Source of the DNA: Trichodelitschia bisporula
Lineage: Eukaryota; Ascomycota; Dothideomycetes; Phaeotrichales; Phaeotrichaceae
DNA length: 64,000 bases
Direction: 5' to 3'
NCBI GenBank assembly: GCA_010356995.1
Contig: ML996689.1
Location: 1,329,228-1,393,227 of the forward strand
Shown piece by piece: positions 46,167 to 57,314 of this stretch; position 1 is the stretch's first letter, and each line of letters opens with the position of its first letter. A model generated the notes under the pieces. That model was not told the origin of the DNA, made no database searches, and was given only the letters and a program-made list of their open reading frames with translations. Both the position numbers and the translations under genes were made by a program.

Positions 46167-47518
46167 ATGTTTTATACACCATGGATATGTACACGATGTC
46201 TCGTCCGGACGACTAGGCGCCTTGGGGGCCGCCAATTGCGGTGGCATAGCTCTGGTAAGTACGGACAGGGAAGGTGAGAGTTGCGACTGACGGGTTTAGC
46301 TGCGCCTACGCTTGCGAGCACGAGTACGAGCAAGCCCATATACCCCGCGCTGTTGGAGAGAGCGCGCGCGATATCCAAGGAACATGCATCGCTTTCCCAG
46401 CAGCTGGCTGAGAACTTTGACACGAAGACGGCGAAAAAGGCTGGCGAGCTCGCGACCGTGGTGGACGCATTGAAGCAATGGGAGGCGGCCAACGATGTAT
46501 TCCAACAGACCCTCAGATCGCTCAGCTCTAACAAAACCAGGCCTACACCGAACTCTCCACCCTAATCCACGACTCCAAAACCGACCCCGAACTCCTCGCC
46601 CTTGCCTCCGACGACCTGCCCTCCACCACCACCGCCCTCGAATCCGCCACAGCCACCCTAACCCAAACCCTCGTCCCAAAACACCCCTTCGCCTCTTTCC
46701 CTTGCCTCATAGAAATCCGTCCCGGGGCTGGCGGCGGCGAAGCGTCTATCTTCGCCGCCGACCTCCTGCGCATGTACACCGCGTACTGCGCGGCTCATAA
46801 TCTGCGCGCGCAACTCGTGAAGCGCGAAACTGCCGATGGGGTGGAGGACATGATCACGGAAGCGATTCTTGAGGTTGAGACTCCGGGCGCTTACGCCGTG
46901 CTCCGCGGCGAAGCGGGCGTGCACCGCGTGCAGCGCGTCCCGGCGACTGAGACCAAGGGGCGTACACACACGAGCTCCGCTGCGGTCATGGTGCTCCCCA
47001 GCTTCCCGGCTAACGACGAGGCCGGTGAGCTCGGGTTCGAGGACCCGGGCAGCGATTACTACATCGATCCCAAGGAGGTTCGGCTCGATGTGATGCGCGC
47101 GAGCGGCGCGGGCGGGCAGCACGTCAACAAGACGGAGAGCGCGGTGCGGCTCGTACATTTGCCTACTAACACGGTAGTGTTCATCCAGGAGAGCAGGAGC
47201 CAGCTGAGAAACAGAGAGCAGGCGTGGCAGCTGCTGCGGGCGCGGATCGCGGCACAGAGGCGTGAGGCGCGCGAGGAAGAGTTATTAAAGATGCGGAGGG
47301 GGGTTGTCGGGGTGGCGCGCATTGGGCGGGGAGACAAGATCCGCACGTATAACTGGCAGCAGCAGCGGATTACGGATCATAGGAGTGGGCTCACGGTGCA
47401 TGGGATTGAGGGGGTTATGGCGGGGGGGCCGAATTTGGAGAAGATCATGCAGAGTGTCCGGGTTTGGCTTGCGGAGCGCGAGATGGAGGATCTTATCGCG
47501 ACGGAGAGCGGGAAGTAG
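46167..47518 (+). CDS. MRF1: Mitochondrial peptide chain release factor 1
   Basis: Proposed exons 46167-46242, 46300-46496 and 46541-47518 give 416 aa, near yeast Mrf1 (413 aa). It recognises UAA and UAG in mitochondria and triggers peptide release. Visible motifs are IEIRPGAGGGEASIFAADLL, the stop-codon-reading PAT tripeptide in VQRVPATETKGRTHTS, and the catalytic GGQ in RASGAGGQHVNKTESAVR (about residues 280-283). The C-terminal half includes GDKIRTYNWQQQRITDHRSG. The N-terminus (MFYTPWICTRCL) could be a mitochondrial presequence. The first intron is uncertain. A perfect GTAAGT at 46257 pairs well with the acceptor at 46299 but breaks the frame by one base. Only the weaker donor GTGGCA at 46243 keeps it. 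Confidence 0.93.
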
Positions 47519-47748
47519 ACCGAGGGTGTTGGCGATAGTTTATCGCGGCTTCGGGGCGAGGACGGGTGCCGAATTCGGATGCCCCAGTCCGCCTTATCGG
47601 GCAATATGCAAGGCTACCCGGCCCTGGGACTAGCTACATGTGATTCAAGCACGAATGTCGTGCTCGCCATCCCGCAACACCACATATCTATCCCAACTCG
47701 AACTCCACCCCCAAACTACCCCGCCTCACGCCCCACCCCTCACCCGAC

Positions 47749-48944
47749 ATGGCCGACCCCACCACCTCCCCCCCCCTAACCCGCACCTCCGTCCAAGCCG
47801 CCCACGCCATCGTCAAGCCCTACATCCACCTCACCCCCATCCTCACCAGCACAACCCTCAACACCATCGCCTCGACCCCTCAAACCCCCGAATCACTAGT
47901 CGGCACTCCCTACGAAGACCAAACGCCAGCCCGGCCAACGTTCAACCTCTTCTTCAAATGCGAGAACCTGCAAAAAATAGGCGCCTTCAAGGCGCGCGGC
48001 GCGTTTCATGCGATCTCACGCCTGGCGCCTAAGGAGAGAGCGAAAGGGGTGATTACGCATAGCTCGGGTAGGTTTGGCTTCCAAAGGCCGTGACAGCCTT
48101 GCGCCCTGCACCACCCCCAAATATGCCACCAGCTAACGACGCAGGCAACCACGCTCAAGCCACCGCCCTCGCAGCACGCACCTTCGGCATCCCAGCACAC
48201 ATCGTCATGCCCTCCATCAGCACCGCCAGCAAAGTAGCCTCCACGCGCTCCCTCGGCGCGCAGGTCTACTTCAGCGGCAGCACAGCACCCGAGCGACTGG
48301 AGGCCCTCTCCGCCGTACAAGCTGCCAATCCCGGCGCCGTGACGGTGCCGCCGTACGACCACCCTGACATTATTCTCGGGCAGGGGACGGTGGTGCTGGA
48401 ATTCGAGGACCAGGTTCAGGGACAGCTGGACGGGAAGGGCGGGTTGGATGCGGTGATCGCGCCTTTGGGAGGAGGGGGTTTGCTCGCGGGTATAGCGACG
48501 GCGATGCAGGGCACCGGGGTGCGGGTTTTCGGCGCGGAGCCCGCATACCAGGGGGGGAATGATGGGCAGCGCGGGCTTGCGGCTGGGAAGAGGGTTGAGG
48601 AGGTTAGTACGCTGACGATTGCGGATGGGCTGCGGACGCCGGTTGGTTTGCTCAATTGGACGGTTATTAGCGACGTGGAGAAGGTGAGGGGTGTATTTAG
48701 CGTGAGTGAGGAGCAGATTAAGGCGGCGCTGCGGCTGGTGCTGGAGCGGATGAAGGTGGTGATTGAGCCGAGTGCGGCGGTGCCGCTCGCGGTGGTGCTG
48801 TTTGATGAGGAGTTTAGGAGACTGGTGGAGAGGGAGGCGGGGGAGGGGGGGTGGAATGTTGGCGTTGTGTTCAGTGGGGGGAATACGACGGTTGAGGCGA
48901 TTGGGAAGTTGTTTGCTGAAGAGGGCGAGAAGGCTACTGCTTGA
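47749..48944 (+). CDS. PLP-dependent serine racemase / threonine dehydratase-like enzyme
   Basis: Exons 47749-48067 and 48145-48944 give 372 aa. This is a fold-type II PLP enzyme. The Schiff-base lysine lies in [11 protein letters not shown] (about Lys81), [12 protein letters not shown] carries the substrate-binding Asn, and the phosphate-binding loop is [19 protein letters not shown] and [17 protein letters not shown] are also typical. The length and the lack of an ACT regulatory domain argue against biosynthetic Ilv1. They favour the serine racemase / L-threo-3-hydroxyaspartate dehydratase (Sry1) group or a catabolic threonine deaminase. The exact substrate cannot be settled from sequence. 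The intron splits the conserved SSGNHAQ motif. The gene converges with VPS8, with about 100 nt between stop codons. Confidence 0.92.
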
Positions 48945-49046
48945 TGCTGGATACAAGAGTCCGCCCCGCTATAGACATTTCCTGAGCTGTAGTACAGGTA
49001 TATCGCAATTTCCAGCAGCAAGAATATTACATAAAGCACATACACG

Positions 49047-52000
49047 CTATCCGCCGTGGGGCAATGGGCATCGCAGTGCCATCGCCCCGTCCCCCCCTGT
49101 CTCTGCCCGTCCATCCGCGATGATGGCTTCCTCGAGGCACACCCGGTGGAAGATATGTCGGCAGGCAAACACAAGCAAAGGCCCCAGATTATCCGCCGGC
49201 CTGGTCTGGCCCGCGTCATGCCCTTCCGTACCGACAGCACTCGCTGTGCTGGGCTCCTCACCAGCCGTAGCTCTCCCCTTGCCCCGCTCCCTTGAATCTT
49301 CCGCTGCGGTTCGCCGTTCCGCCATCTTCTTCCTTCTTACCAGCTCCTCCTCCTTCTGCCTCGCCTCCCATTTCTCCCAAACATCCCCCCCAACGCCCGG
49401 CCCCCAAACGCGCCTTTTGCACTTCTCACACGTATTCCCGCGTGGCCGCCACCCTCTTTGGCGCAGACGGTGAGCCTCCTCAACGTGCTTGAAGAGGTCC
49501 TTATCCAGAAATTGGTTGGCGAGGTCGAGAATGGTTTCTTCAAAGGTATACGCAGCGAATATCTCGGCGAGCACACCGCGAAGGTCGGAAAGCGACGGTG
49601 AAGCGTCCGAAGCGCGAGTGAGAAAGGCGCGTAAGATGCGGAGAAATGAGGGGTGCGGTTGCGTTGCCGGTGGTTGAGGGATGGTTGCTGGGAGCGCGGC
49701 TTGGGCTGCTAGTTGAGGTCTGGTGGTAGAGGTGAGGAGGCTTGAAAAGGTCTGCTGGACGACGTTGCGCAGCGATAGTGTGACCTTGGAGGGATCGAAC
49801 GGGCAATCGTCGGGTAAGTCTTTGACTTCGGCGGAGACCTCTCTTGTGACGGCGACGATGACATCAACGAGATCTACCCAGAGCTCCTCGTCGAGTTTGA
49901 GCTTCTCCTCTTCAAGTTTCGCTTTCCCCTTGCGTTTCGGTTTGGTGTGGTCAGTTATCCGAGTTTGCCCTTGGCATAGCCAAATGCCGACCTTGGAGTA
50001 CTTTTCGATGTTTTCCAGAAGAGCTTCAATGGCTTCGGTTGTATTTGCCACGTCTGGACTCTCACCAATGGCTCCAATCAGTCCCGTGAGTGCTGTACGC
50101 AAAGTCGACATGTGTTTAACCAAGCGGTCCATGGCTTCCCGAACCAACCCATCGCGGACCAGCAGCACAACAGCCGCATCGATGACTCCACTGCTTTCCA
50201 TAGCAGGTAGCACCTCCTTGAGCCGCAAATCACCAGACTTCAAAAGGCCAACGTAGTCCGCGACGTGTGACGGGTCGAATCTGCACATGAGCCGGACATA
50301 ACGCTCTTCAAAATCCGTCATGTGCTTCAATGGTGACTCGTGAGCATTGGGGTCGTCGCTCGGCTCCATCAAAGTCCTCAGCAAGATGAACTGAGCTTGC
50401 GAATCCCCTTCCAATTGCGACAAGAAATGCTCTAGGAGGTGAGGCGAGAAAGAATGCAAGATGTCGGCGGCTTTGACCGTGTCGACGGAAACAAGAATTT
50501 TGGCGTTCGTGATGATCACTGCTTCGACGTCGCGAATCTGTTTGGCCGTAAGGCCGGAGCCTGGCCGCAGGCAGTCGGCGACGCAGTCAAACACGGTTGC
50601 CCTGGCGTTTGGATCGTCAAAGTAGGTCTGCACGAGCTGTGCATACAGCTGTAAGCCTTTGTACACCGTCTTGAGTACCCTGAAGAATCTGGCCCGCTCA
50701 AACAACGGAACCAAGGATTCCAGATCGGAGGGATGGTAAAACGAGAGCAAGTATTCAACGCTCAGCTGGCAGTCCTCCGCTAACTCATCGGAGGGGTAAC
50801 TGCAAAGTCCTTCCAGTGTTTTGTGCAGAGTACTGCCCGGAAGAATTATAAACTGGGGAAACTTAGGCAAGTTTCGTGCGATGAACATGTCCAGGTAAAT
50901 CGAGTCCTCGGTGCCGAATTCGTCCGACCCCATGAGTTCCATGAGAATGCCGATTATTGTCTGTCGAGTCGGCAAATGGGTCAAACCCCGCCGGTCGTTC
51001 CGGCCAGCGTCCCCGTTCGTCTGCTCGGAAGCCCCATTCAGAAAGTAATCCTCGAAGGCTTCGTTCAGCATGCTGAGAAAGCTGGGAGTATCAAATCTCA
51101 AGATCAATGACAGATACGGATACGGGGGCTCATCATCTTCAACATCCTTCGTCCGCACTAGTTGACCACTGCCTGGAGGCCAGTCAATGATGTTGCCCGA
51201 GAAAAGAAACCGGTACAACTCTGCCTTCGCACGGTACCCATCGGATTCATCCATCTCCACACCCGCAGGATAGATTCGTCCAGTGAGGGCACAGGCTAGG
51301 TAGGTAAACAGCTTCATCCCAGCAGTGGAGTCCCTTGGATCACAGTCCTGCCTGTTTTCCACATTGGTTTCAATTCCTTTGAGAAGCGTGAGAAGGTCTA
51401 TTAGCGGTGTGATGTAGTCACCGATGGCTTGGTTCCAGACATATATCAAGGCATCGTACAGTCGGTATTTCCTGCAGAGATTCGTGATCTGATGAATATC
51501 CATGGTCTGAGTCTCAAGGCGGCAAATCATCTCCTCGAGGCGGTCAGCGCGGTCATTAGATGCGTAGTGCGAAATTAGATCTTTGAGAACTTGTGGTGGG
51601 ATAGCCGTGATCTCCTCGTCCAGTATGTACGGCTCCAGGGTATCGAAAAACACGTCTTCTGCCGATGCGCCTTGGAATGCGTCAAAAACATCCTCAAAAA
51701 GGAAATCAAGGTCCTGCATGGTTTTGCAGGCCGCAAACATAGCAGCTGTCAGTTCGCGAAGTTGGGATCTCCATTCAGATCCTTCGCCCGGTATGTGGCT
51801 GAAGGTGTACTTCAAAGAGGCCGACACCATTTCCGACAGCTTCTCCTGCACCAATTCATGCCTAGCTGCGTCGTCTTCGGGCAGCCCAACGGTGATTTTA
51901 TCCGTGTCCCCGGCGTAATAAGAGGTAGCGAGTTGAACAGCACTGATGTAGTCGCCCTCCTCCATCAGTGCCATCAGCCGATCGGCCCAATTTGACAACA

Positions 52001-53921
52001 CGCCAACGGATATGTCATTGAATCCCAGCAAAAAGATCCGGCCTTTGTAAGACCGGAAGCTCATATGAAAGGCATCTGCCACAACACCGTGCATTGAGGA
52101 GTCGTCATCGTCCAGCTGCTCCACGACGCGGTGCAATTGGCGAGAGAAGAGGTCCTGATGGAATATGTGCATGTGGATGAGGTCAAAAGTGTCGGTTACT
52201 CGGAGCGAAGGATCTTCAAGGATTATCAGTCGCTGGCTTATCGTGAGCACCCCAAGCACTGATCTGCTGAGCCACTGGATGGCGACAATTGCCTCGTCAT
52301 TGCGCCAGCGGCTTCGGGGTTTGAAGTGCAAAGTTGGAGGTTTGTCCTTCTCCGCAGCCAAGTCGGCGTGAACATCAAGGATGGTCAGTATGTTTGACCA
52401 ACAATAAGCAAGCTTCGTCAATGAAACCTGTTGACTGGACTCAACGGGAGGTGCTTTGAGCTTTACGGCGGGAAACCATGCAAGACAGCCACTGAGAGCA
52501 CTGTGCGGTGCAACATCCTTAGGCCGGGATGTTTTGAACTGAGTTTCTGCAATGGGCGTCGTCGATACGATTACCAGGAGATATGGTGTGAGTAATGCAG
52601 TGAGCCCAAGGGTGTCGGTTGGTTGCTCGACGTTCCCCAGCGGAAGAGGTGCAAATGCAAGGACGGAACTCGCTTTTCTGGCCTTATCGTTGAGGATGTG
52701 GATGGGATATCGGCCGAGAATTCGGGTTGTTTTGACATTCCTTGCTACGGCACCGAGTCCTCGTGTTGCTAGATGAGAAAAGCCCATACCGCCCTCGTCA
52801 GCAGAGACTAGCGCGGTATGTCGAATTCCTAGAAATCCGACGTGAACAATGGGCACACCAGCGACGTGACCGTCATGTCTTCGTTGGTCCAAGGTTGCTC
52901 TGTCAAGCGGCGGGATGTGAAGGAAAGGCTTGGCAGGCCGTGCAACCTCCCAGGTAAATATATGACCGCTGGCATGGCCCGTGGCAATCGTCGAGTTGTC
53001 GGCAGAAATAGCTAGCGAGGTGACACTTCCACTTTCAACCGCTGGTAGGAAGTTAGCGAAGGATGGACACGATATAAGGAAGAGAAAGCATGCCTTTGGT
53101 TCCCAGCCCAATGGTCACTATCAGGTTTTGGTGAAAGTCAAACACAAGAGCAAGGCCTTTCGATGTCCCTATCACAATCGACACGCCTATCGCAAGAACG
53201 GTTGCCCGCCCGTAATTACGTCGTCCCGTCTCAGAGAAGACCTGGCCCGTAATCTTCCTGAGTTTTGTCCATCGCACGACTTCCCAAGGTGGTTGCGGTG
53301 TTTCTGACTCGTCAACCCCCTGGCTGCCGAGCAAAGTGCTAGATATCGATGATTGCCTGGACCGCGAGTAGAGGAACGCCGGCGATATGTTTCGGGACGA
53401 CGTCGTTGGCGACAGTGATAACCTTGAGGAGAAGCGGCGATCGAACGGCTGAAGACCACCTGGACGGTGTATACGAGCGGTAGACACATTCGAGGGAGCA
53501 ACGCTGCTGCCAGGGGACGAGAGGATGGAGCCCTGAGAGATCAGCGAGACCCGCATAAAGAGATCAAACCTACCCTTATTGAAGGTGTGTCGTCGGGTAT
53601 CGAAGGCGAAATCCCTGGGCTAAGCGCGCCATCCTGGACTTGCGGCGAGTGGATTGGGGAAGGCGGTTCGTCATCCGGCTCCTCCACTCTCATCTTCCCG
53701 TAGCCTTGGAAAGAAGTGCCATTGAGGCCGGGCAAGGAGCTTTCCGTGCCCGATTCCACCTCTTCCGGTGACCTTGTGCGACTGAAGGATTCGGTATCGC
53801 TGTCCTGATGCTTCAGGGAGAGCAGGTCCTTTTGGGTTATCGGAAGGGCGGGCGCAGGCTGCTCAGTCGCGATGTCGGTTTTATTGTCGGGGACATCGCG
53901 TTCCCCGGGCTTGGAGCTCAT
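49047..53921 (-). CDS. VPS8: CORVET subunit Vps8
   Basis: Three exons on the minus strand: 53921-53574, 53532-53094 and 53041-49047, giving 1593 aa. An acidic, Ser-rich N-terminus leads into a WD40-type propeller (about 190-600) with ATVLAIGVSIVIGTSKGLAL, SVTSLAISADNSTIATGHAS and HIFTWEVARP. A long alpha-solenoid follows, including KGRIFLLGFNDISVGVLSNW and ADRLMALMEEGDYISAVQLA (typical Vps8 core). The C-terminus has a RING-like segment: CEKCKRRVWG, then LVFACRHIFHRVCLEEAI, ending RCPLP. CORVET tethers Rab5-positive early endosomes, and Vps8 binds Vps21/Rab5. Intron 2 is a GC-AG intron (AAAG/GCATGC to CCAG) that restores GTKAVESGSVTSL. An upstream GTG extension was rejected in favour of ATG 53921. 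Confidence 0.95.
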
Positions 53922-54470
53922 GAGGCTCGCTGCGCGATTGGCATCGCTTCGTGGAGGCGATGTTATGCGCACACTCCTTCGGATATTGGTCTGGTTTACA
54001 AACGTGTGATAGTTGTGAGCATGGTACGGGATGAAGATTAGATGAGAGGCGGGAAAGGCTGGAGCTCTGTTGACACGGGCCGGATAGCATGTACACGGTT
54101 ACTCCTGCTTGCAACACAAATTCTTTGAGATCAGTTTGGGTTGACGAATGTCAGCAGAGAAGGCAGCTCCGTCGTAGCCTCGATCAGTTAGCTTGCCGCG
54201 CAGGCTGGGGGTTGCTATTCTGCCGTCAATTGATCAAGGCGGTCGGAGTGGCGCATCCCTGCAAGAACATTATCCTGACATCGTTCCATCATCGTCATTC
54301 TTGACTCTCGGTGCATTCAAGCATTTCTACTACCACCGAGCAGTCACGATCAATACGGCCTTTTCGTGAGATCCACAGTGTCCCTTGGTGACACACTTGC
54401 GAACTCAGTAGTCATCTTCCCTGAAAGCCGCCATCTACGAGCTCGCCATCTCCCTCGAGTCCGCTCCGCA
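53922..54470. other. Divergent promoter region, VPS8 / GPALPP gene
   Basis: 549 nt lie between two divergent start codons. No gene is recognised. Confidence 0.5.
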
Positions 54471-55385
54471 ATGTCGTCCATAGGCCCAGAGCTTCCTCCG
54501 CATCTCCTTGCAAAGCGAAAGCGTCAAGCCGAAGAAGCCCAAACGTCTACGCACTCGCCGACCCTGGGAAAGAATGTCTCGAGCACAAGTAGCCCTGACG
54601 CAGCAGAGAAGCGTAGGCGTGTTATGGGACCCGCGCCGCCACCTGCGCCCCTAGCTGAGTTACCGCAAACATCCGCCAACGATGATGGGAGTAGCAGCAG
54701 TGATGATGAGTTTGGCCCCTCGTTGCCCACAGGTAACACTACTACTGTAAGTCTATACTCCCGCACGCTGTCACTGCTAACCGCCCAGTCGTACGCGCAT
54801 GATTCCGACGAGTCTCCTGGACCTAAGCCCGCGCCAACTGCCCCTAAGAAGGTGGAGCGAGACGCCTGGATGCTTGTACCCCCTAAGCAAGACGATTTGG
54901 CAGCGCGCATGGATCCGACCAAAATTCGGGCGAAAAAGTTCAACACTGGGAGGGCTGCTGGGGCTAGTGCAGGTGGTGGCGGTATAGATACCGTGTGGAC
55001 GGAAACTCCGGAGCAAAAGCGCAAGAGGCTGGAGAACGAAGTCTTAGGCGTGGCAGCTCCTGCACACTCGACTGCCAAACAAGTCAAGCCGCGGGCAAAG
55101 GACGAAGAAGAGACCGCTCGGAGAATCAAGGAACATACGGTACGACCATTCCATCGGCCCCATAACTTTTGCTAACCAATTCAGGAAAAACATCGGGGCA
55201 AGTCTCTGTATGATCAGCATCAAAAATCAACACCCCAGGATCTGGAGGATGATCCAAGCAAGCGAGCATTCGACAGAGAGAAGGACATCGCCAGCGGCAC
55301 CAGAATAGGTCACACTCAACGCAAAGACCTAGTCAATCGGGCTGCTGACTTCGGCTCACGGTTTTCTGGCGGCGGATACCTCTGA
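54471..55385 (+). CDS. GPALPP motifs-containing protein (DUF3752 family)
   Basis: Exons 54471-54746, 54789-55139 and 55185-55385 give 275 aa. Three GPALPP-like motifs are present: IGPELPPHL (residues 4-12), MGPAPPPAP (about 52) and FGPSLP (about 83). They lie among Ser/Asp-rich linkers, and KRKRQ and EKRRR are possible nuclear signals. The DUF3752 region follows: ERDAWMLVPPKQDDLAARMD, IRAKKFNTGRAAG, DTVWTETPEQKRKRLENEVL and the C-terminal block KSLYDQHQK through REKDIASG. Proteins of this family are conserved from fungi to animals and function is not settled. Intron 1 (54747-54788) is 42 nt, has no stop and keeps the frame. A retained form with 14 more residues is therefore possible. Confidence 0.9.
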
Positions 55386-56130
55386 GAGCTTGCTACAGTT
55401 TAGCTTTGATTTGAATTGTCCGACAATGCCATCCAGCTTTGATCATAACTTGATCTGGCTGTGACCGCATCGGCTGCTCAACTGTAGCTTTATGGTGAAA
55501 TGAGAAGCATTTGCTCAAGGTAGAGCCAATACCCCTATCATGCCTTCTAAGATGCTAAAACTATCGTTTCAGGCTCCTGAATACAAGCCTTCCATTATCC
55601 GATGTCACCCCTGGTCCTCGCCCTCTGAAGCCTCTATACGTCTGTACTGTCCCAAACCTGATCAGACCGTATATACTGGTTCGGATGACAGCGACATCGG
55701 CAGAACGAATTCGCCGCCTTTGTTTCACTTGATCGCACCTTCCTCGCCAGGCATCCGTTTCTCCGCGCCGACTCCGCTCGCTTGCCCTCCTCGTTTTCTA
55801 TACCGTTACCACGTGCCTTTCTGCTGAGCAATGGGCATGAGGTCTCCGTCACCGATACTTTTACCTTTCCGACTCCACTGCATCTTTGCAACTCCACTGA
55901 ATCTTTGCAACTCCACTACATCTTTGCAAATCTACTACATCTTTACAACTCCGCTACATCTTTGCAAATTTACTGCATCTTTGCGACCCCACAACATCTT
56001 TGCAACTTCACTACATCTTACTGCTACCACTCACTACTCCCCATATTCTCTGTTTGTCCAACCGCTCCGTCTCTGGTACTGCCCCTTCTCATCCACCGCA
56101 CACTTTCAGAATAATTAACATTCTATAGCT
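55386..56130. other. Intergenic region with a 19-bp minisatellite
   Basis: About 745 nt between the GPALPP gene and the pseudokinase gene. Its right half is dominated by a tandem repeat array that reaches to about 100 nt from the next start codon. No gene is seen. Confidence 0.55.
55871..56030 (+). repeat. Minisatellite, 19-bp unit, about 8 copies
   Basis: The unit is close to tacatctttgcaactccac. The atctt core recurs at exact 19-nt spacing (55882, 55901, 55920, 55939, 55958, 55977, 55996, 56015) with substitutions but no length change. Because 19 is not a multiple of three, similar Leu/His/Phe/Asn-rich peptides appear in all three forward frames. This explains the spurious open frames here. 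Confidence 0.92.
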
Positions 56131-57314
56131 ATGGCTGCGCAGCAGCAAGATTTGCGTCTCGCCGTTCAATCGGAGCGCGACCTACGGGCTGCTTGCCCTG
56201 TCGCGGTGAGCTCAACGGTGTACTTTCCGCGCACCAAGTCAACGTGGAAGATTGAGAGGCGCGTGGTCATACCGCCGAAGCTACCCATCAGTGGGTTTTA
56301 CGCCCTGCCGCGATACTGGGCGCCACGCCTCGATGTCACTGGCGTCGAGTACCTTGCGCGCTGTATCACGGATACTGGTCCGGGCGCTTCCATGGTAGGG
56401 AAGGCTGCCACCCTAAAGGTCTATTTGACGTAAGGGCACCCCTCTTTCTACTTGCGTACGCTAACAGATCCCAGGACGCTAGAAGCGGGCTCCAAGGCTA
56501 TCCCAACGGCTGCCATCAACGAGCTGCGTGCTCTAGACCAGCTTCGCATTAACCACTCCCGCCATGCTCCTCATTTGATTGATGCAAGACTGGCCCGCGG
56601 CGAGGGCAACAAGCAGTACATCACGTACATCCTGATGCGGGTTCCTGTCGGCCATCGCCTGGGCTCAACGCATGAGTTTGCCGCCGACAGGTTCTGGACG
56701 CTGTCCCAGAGGCATCGGGTTGCGTTACGCAAGCTCTTCAACCTTGCACTGATGTATGTCCATGACTCACCACTACATATGTTTTATTGTGCCCTGCTAA
56801 TTCAGATTGGCAGGGATATCATCCGCTGTGGTGTGTACCCGATGGCATTCCACCCGAAGGACATCATTTACAACAGGAACAACCAGACAGTGTGAGTCCA
56901 ATTCGAAGCCCGTGGTTCTGTGCTTCATCAGTACCCTTCTAATGCGTAAAATGCAGGATCATCACTGGGTTCGAGCGGTCACGCACTTATGCGCCGATCT
57001 ACCGCAACCTCGATCTCGATAACCCACAATACAGCTTGTACTGGGAAGACGGCCATCTATTTAACTGGGGTCTAATAAACCATCCTCCCAAGTACGTCGA
57101 GCTGTTTTCGCGCCGTCCTTGTGACGGTACGCTCTTCTACGCTTTACCGAAACGGCACCTTAAGGATGCCGACGAAGCATCCTACCCGGATCCGCAGCGA
57201 AAGACTATCGAGCAGCGCATTGTTTATCAGATGCGCCAGGGCGACAGCAACATCCCCCTGGTCGCATCCATGAGCAGTCTCGCTAGGTCAATGAGTCGCC
57301 ACTCGTTGGTTTAA
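56131..57314 (+). CDS. Kinase-fold protein, predicted pseudokinase
   Basis: Four exons: 56131-56429, 56475-56753, 56814-56891 and 56957-57314, giving 337 aa. Spliced residues 95-260 resemble the C-lobe side of aminoglycoside/choline-kinase-like folds found in many fungi. AINELRALDQLR, YITYILMRVPVGHRLG and a helix before the catalytic loop are visible. The catalytic loop reads VYPMAFHPKDIIYNRNNQ, so the usual H-x-D before the hPxN element is replaced by P-M-A. The metal-binding D-x-x is replaced by ITGFE. Without both acidic residues, phosphotransfer is unlikely. No known partner is evident. Intron 2 (60 nt) keeps the frame, so retained and spliced forms are both open. The start codon lies just after the minisatellite. 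Family assignment is by motif pattern only. Confidence 0.7.

Noticed and set aside
48006-49261. Long minus-strand frames opposite the PLP enzyme gene
   Set aside because: Antisense shadows of a GC-rich gene with G/C third positions; the plus strand carries all family motifs.
55782-56118. Leu/His/Asn-rich frames before the pseudokinase gene
   Set aside because: They are translations of the 19-bp minisatellite, which shows the same peptides in all three frames.
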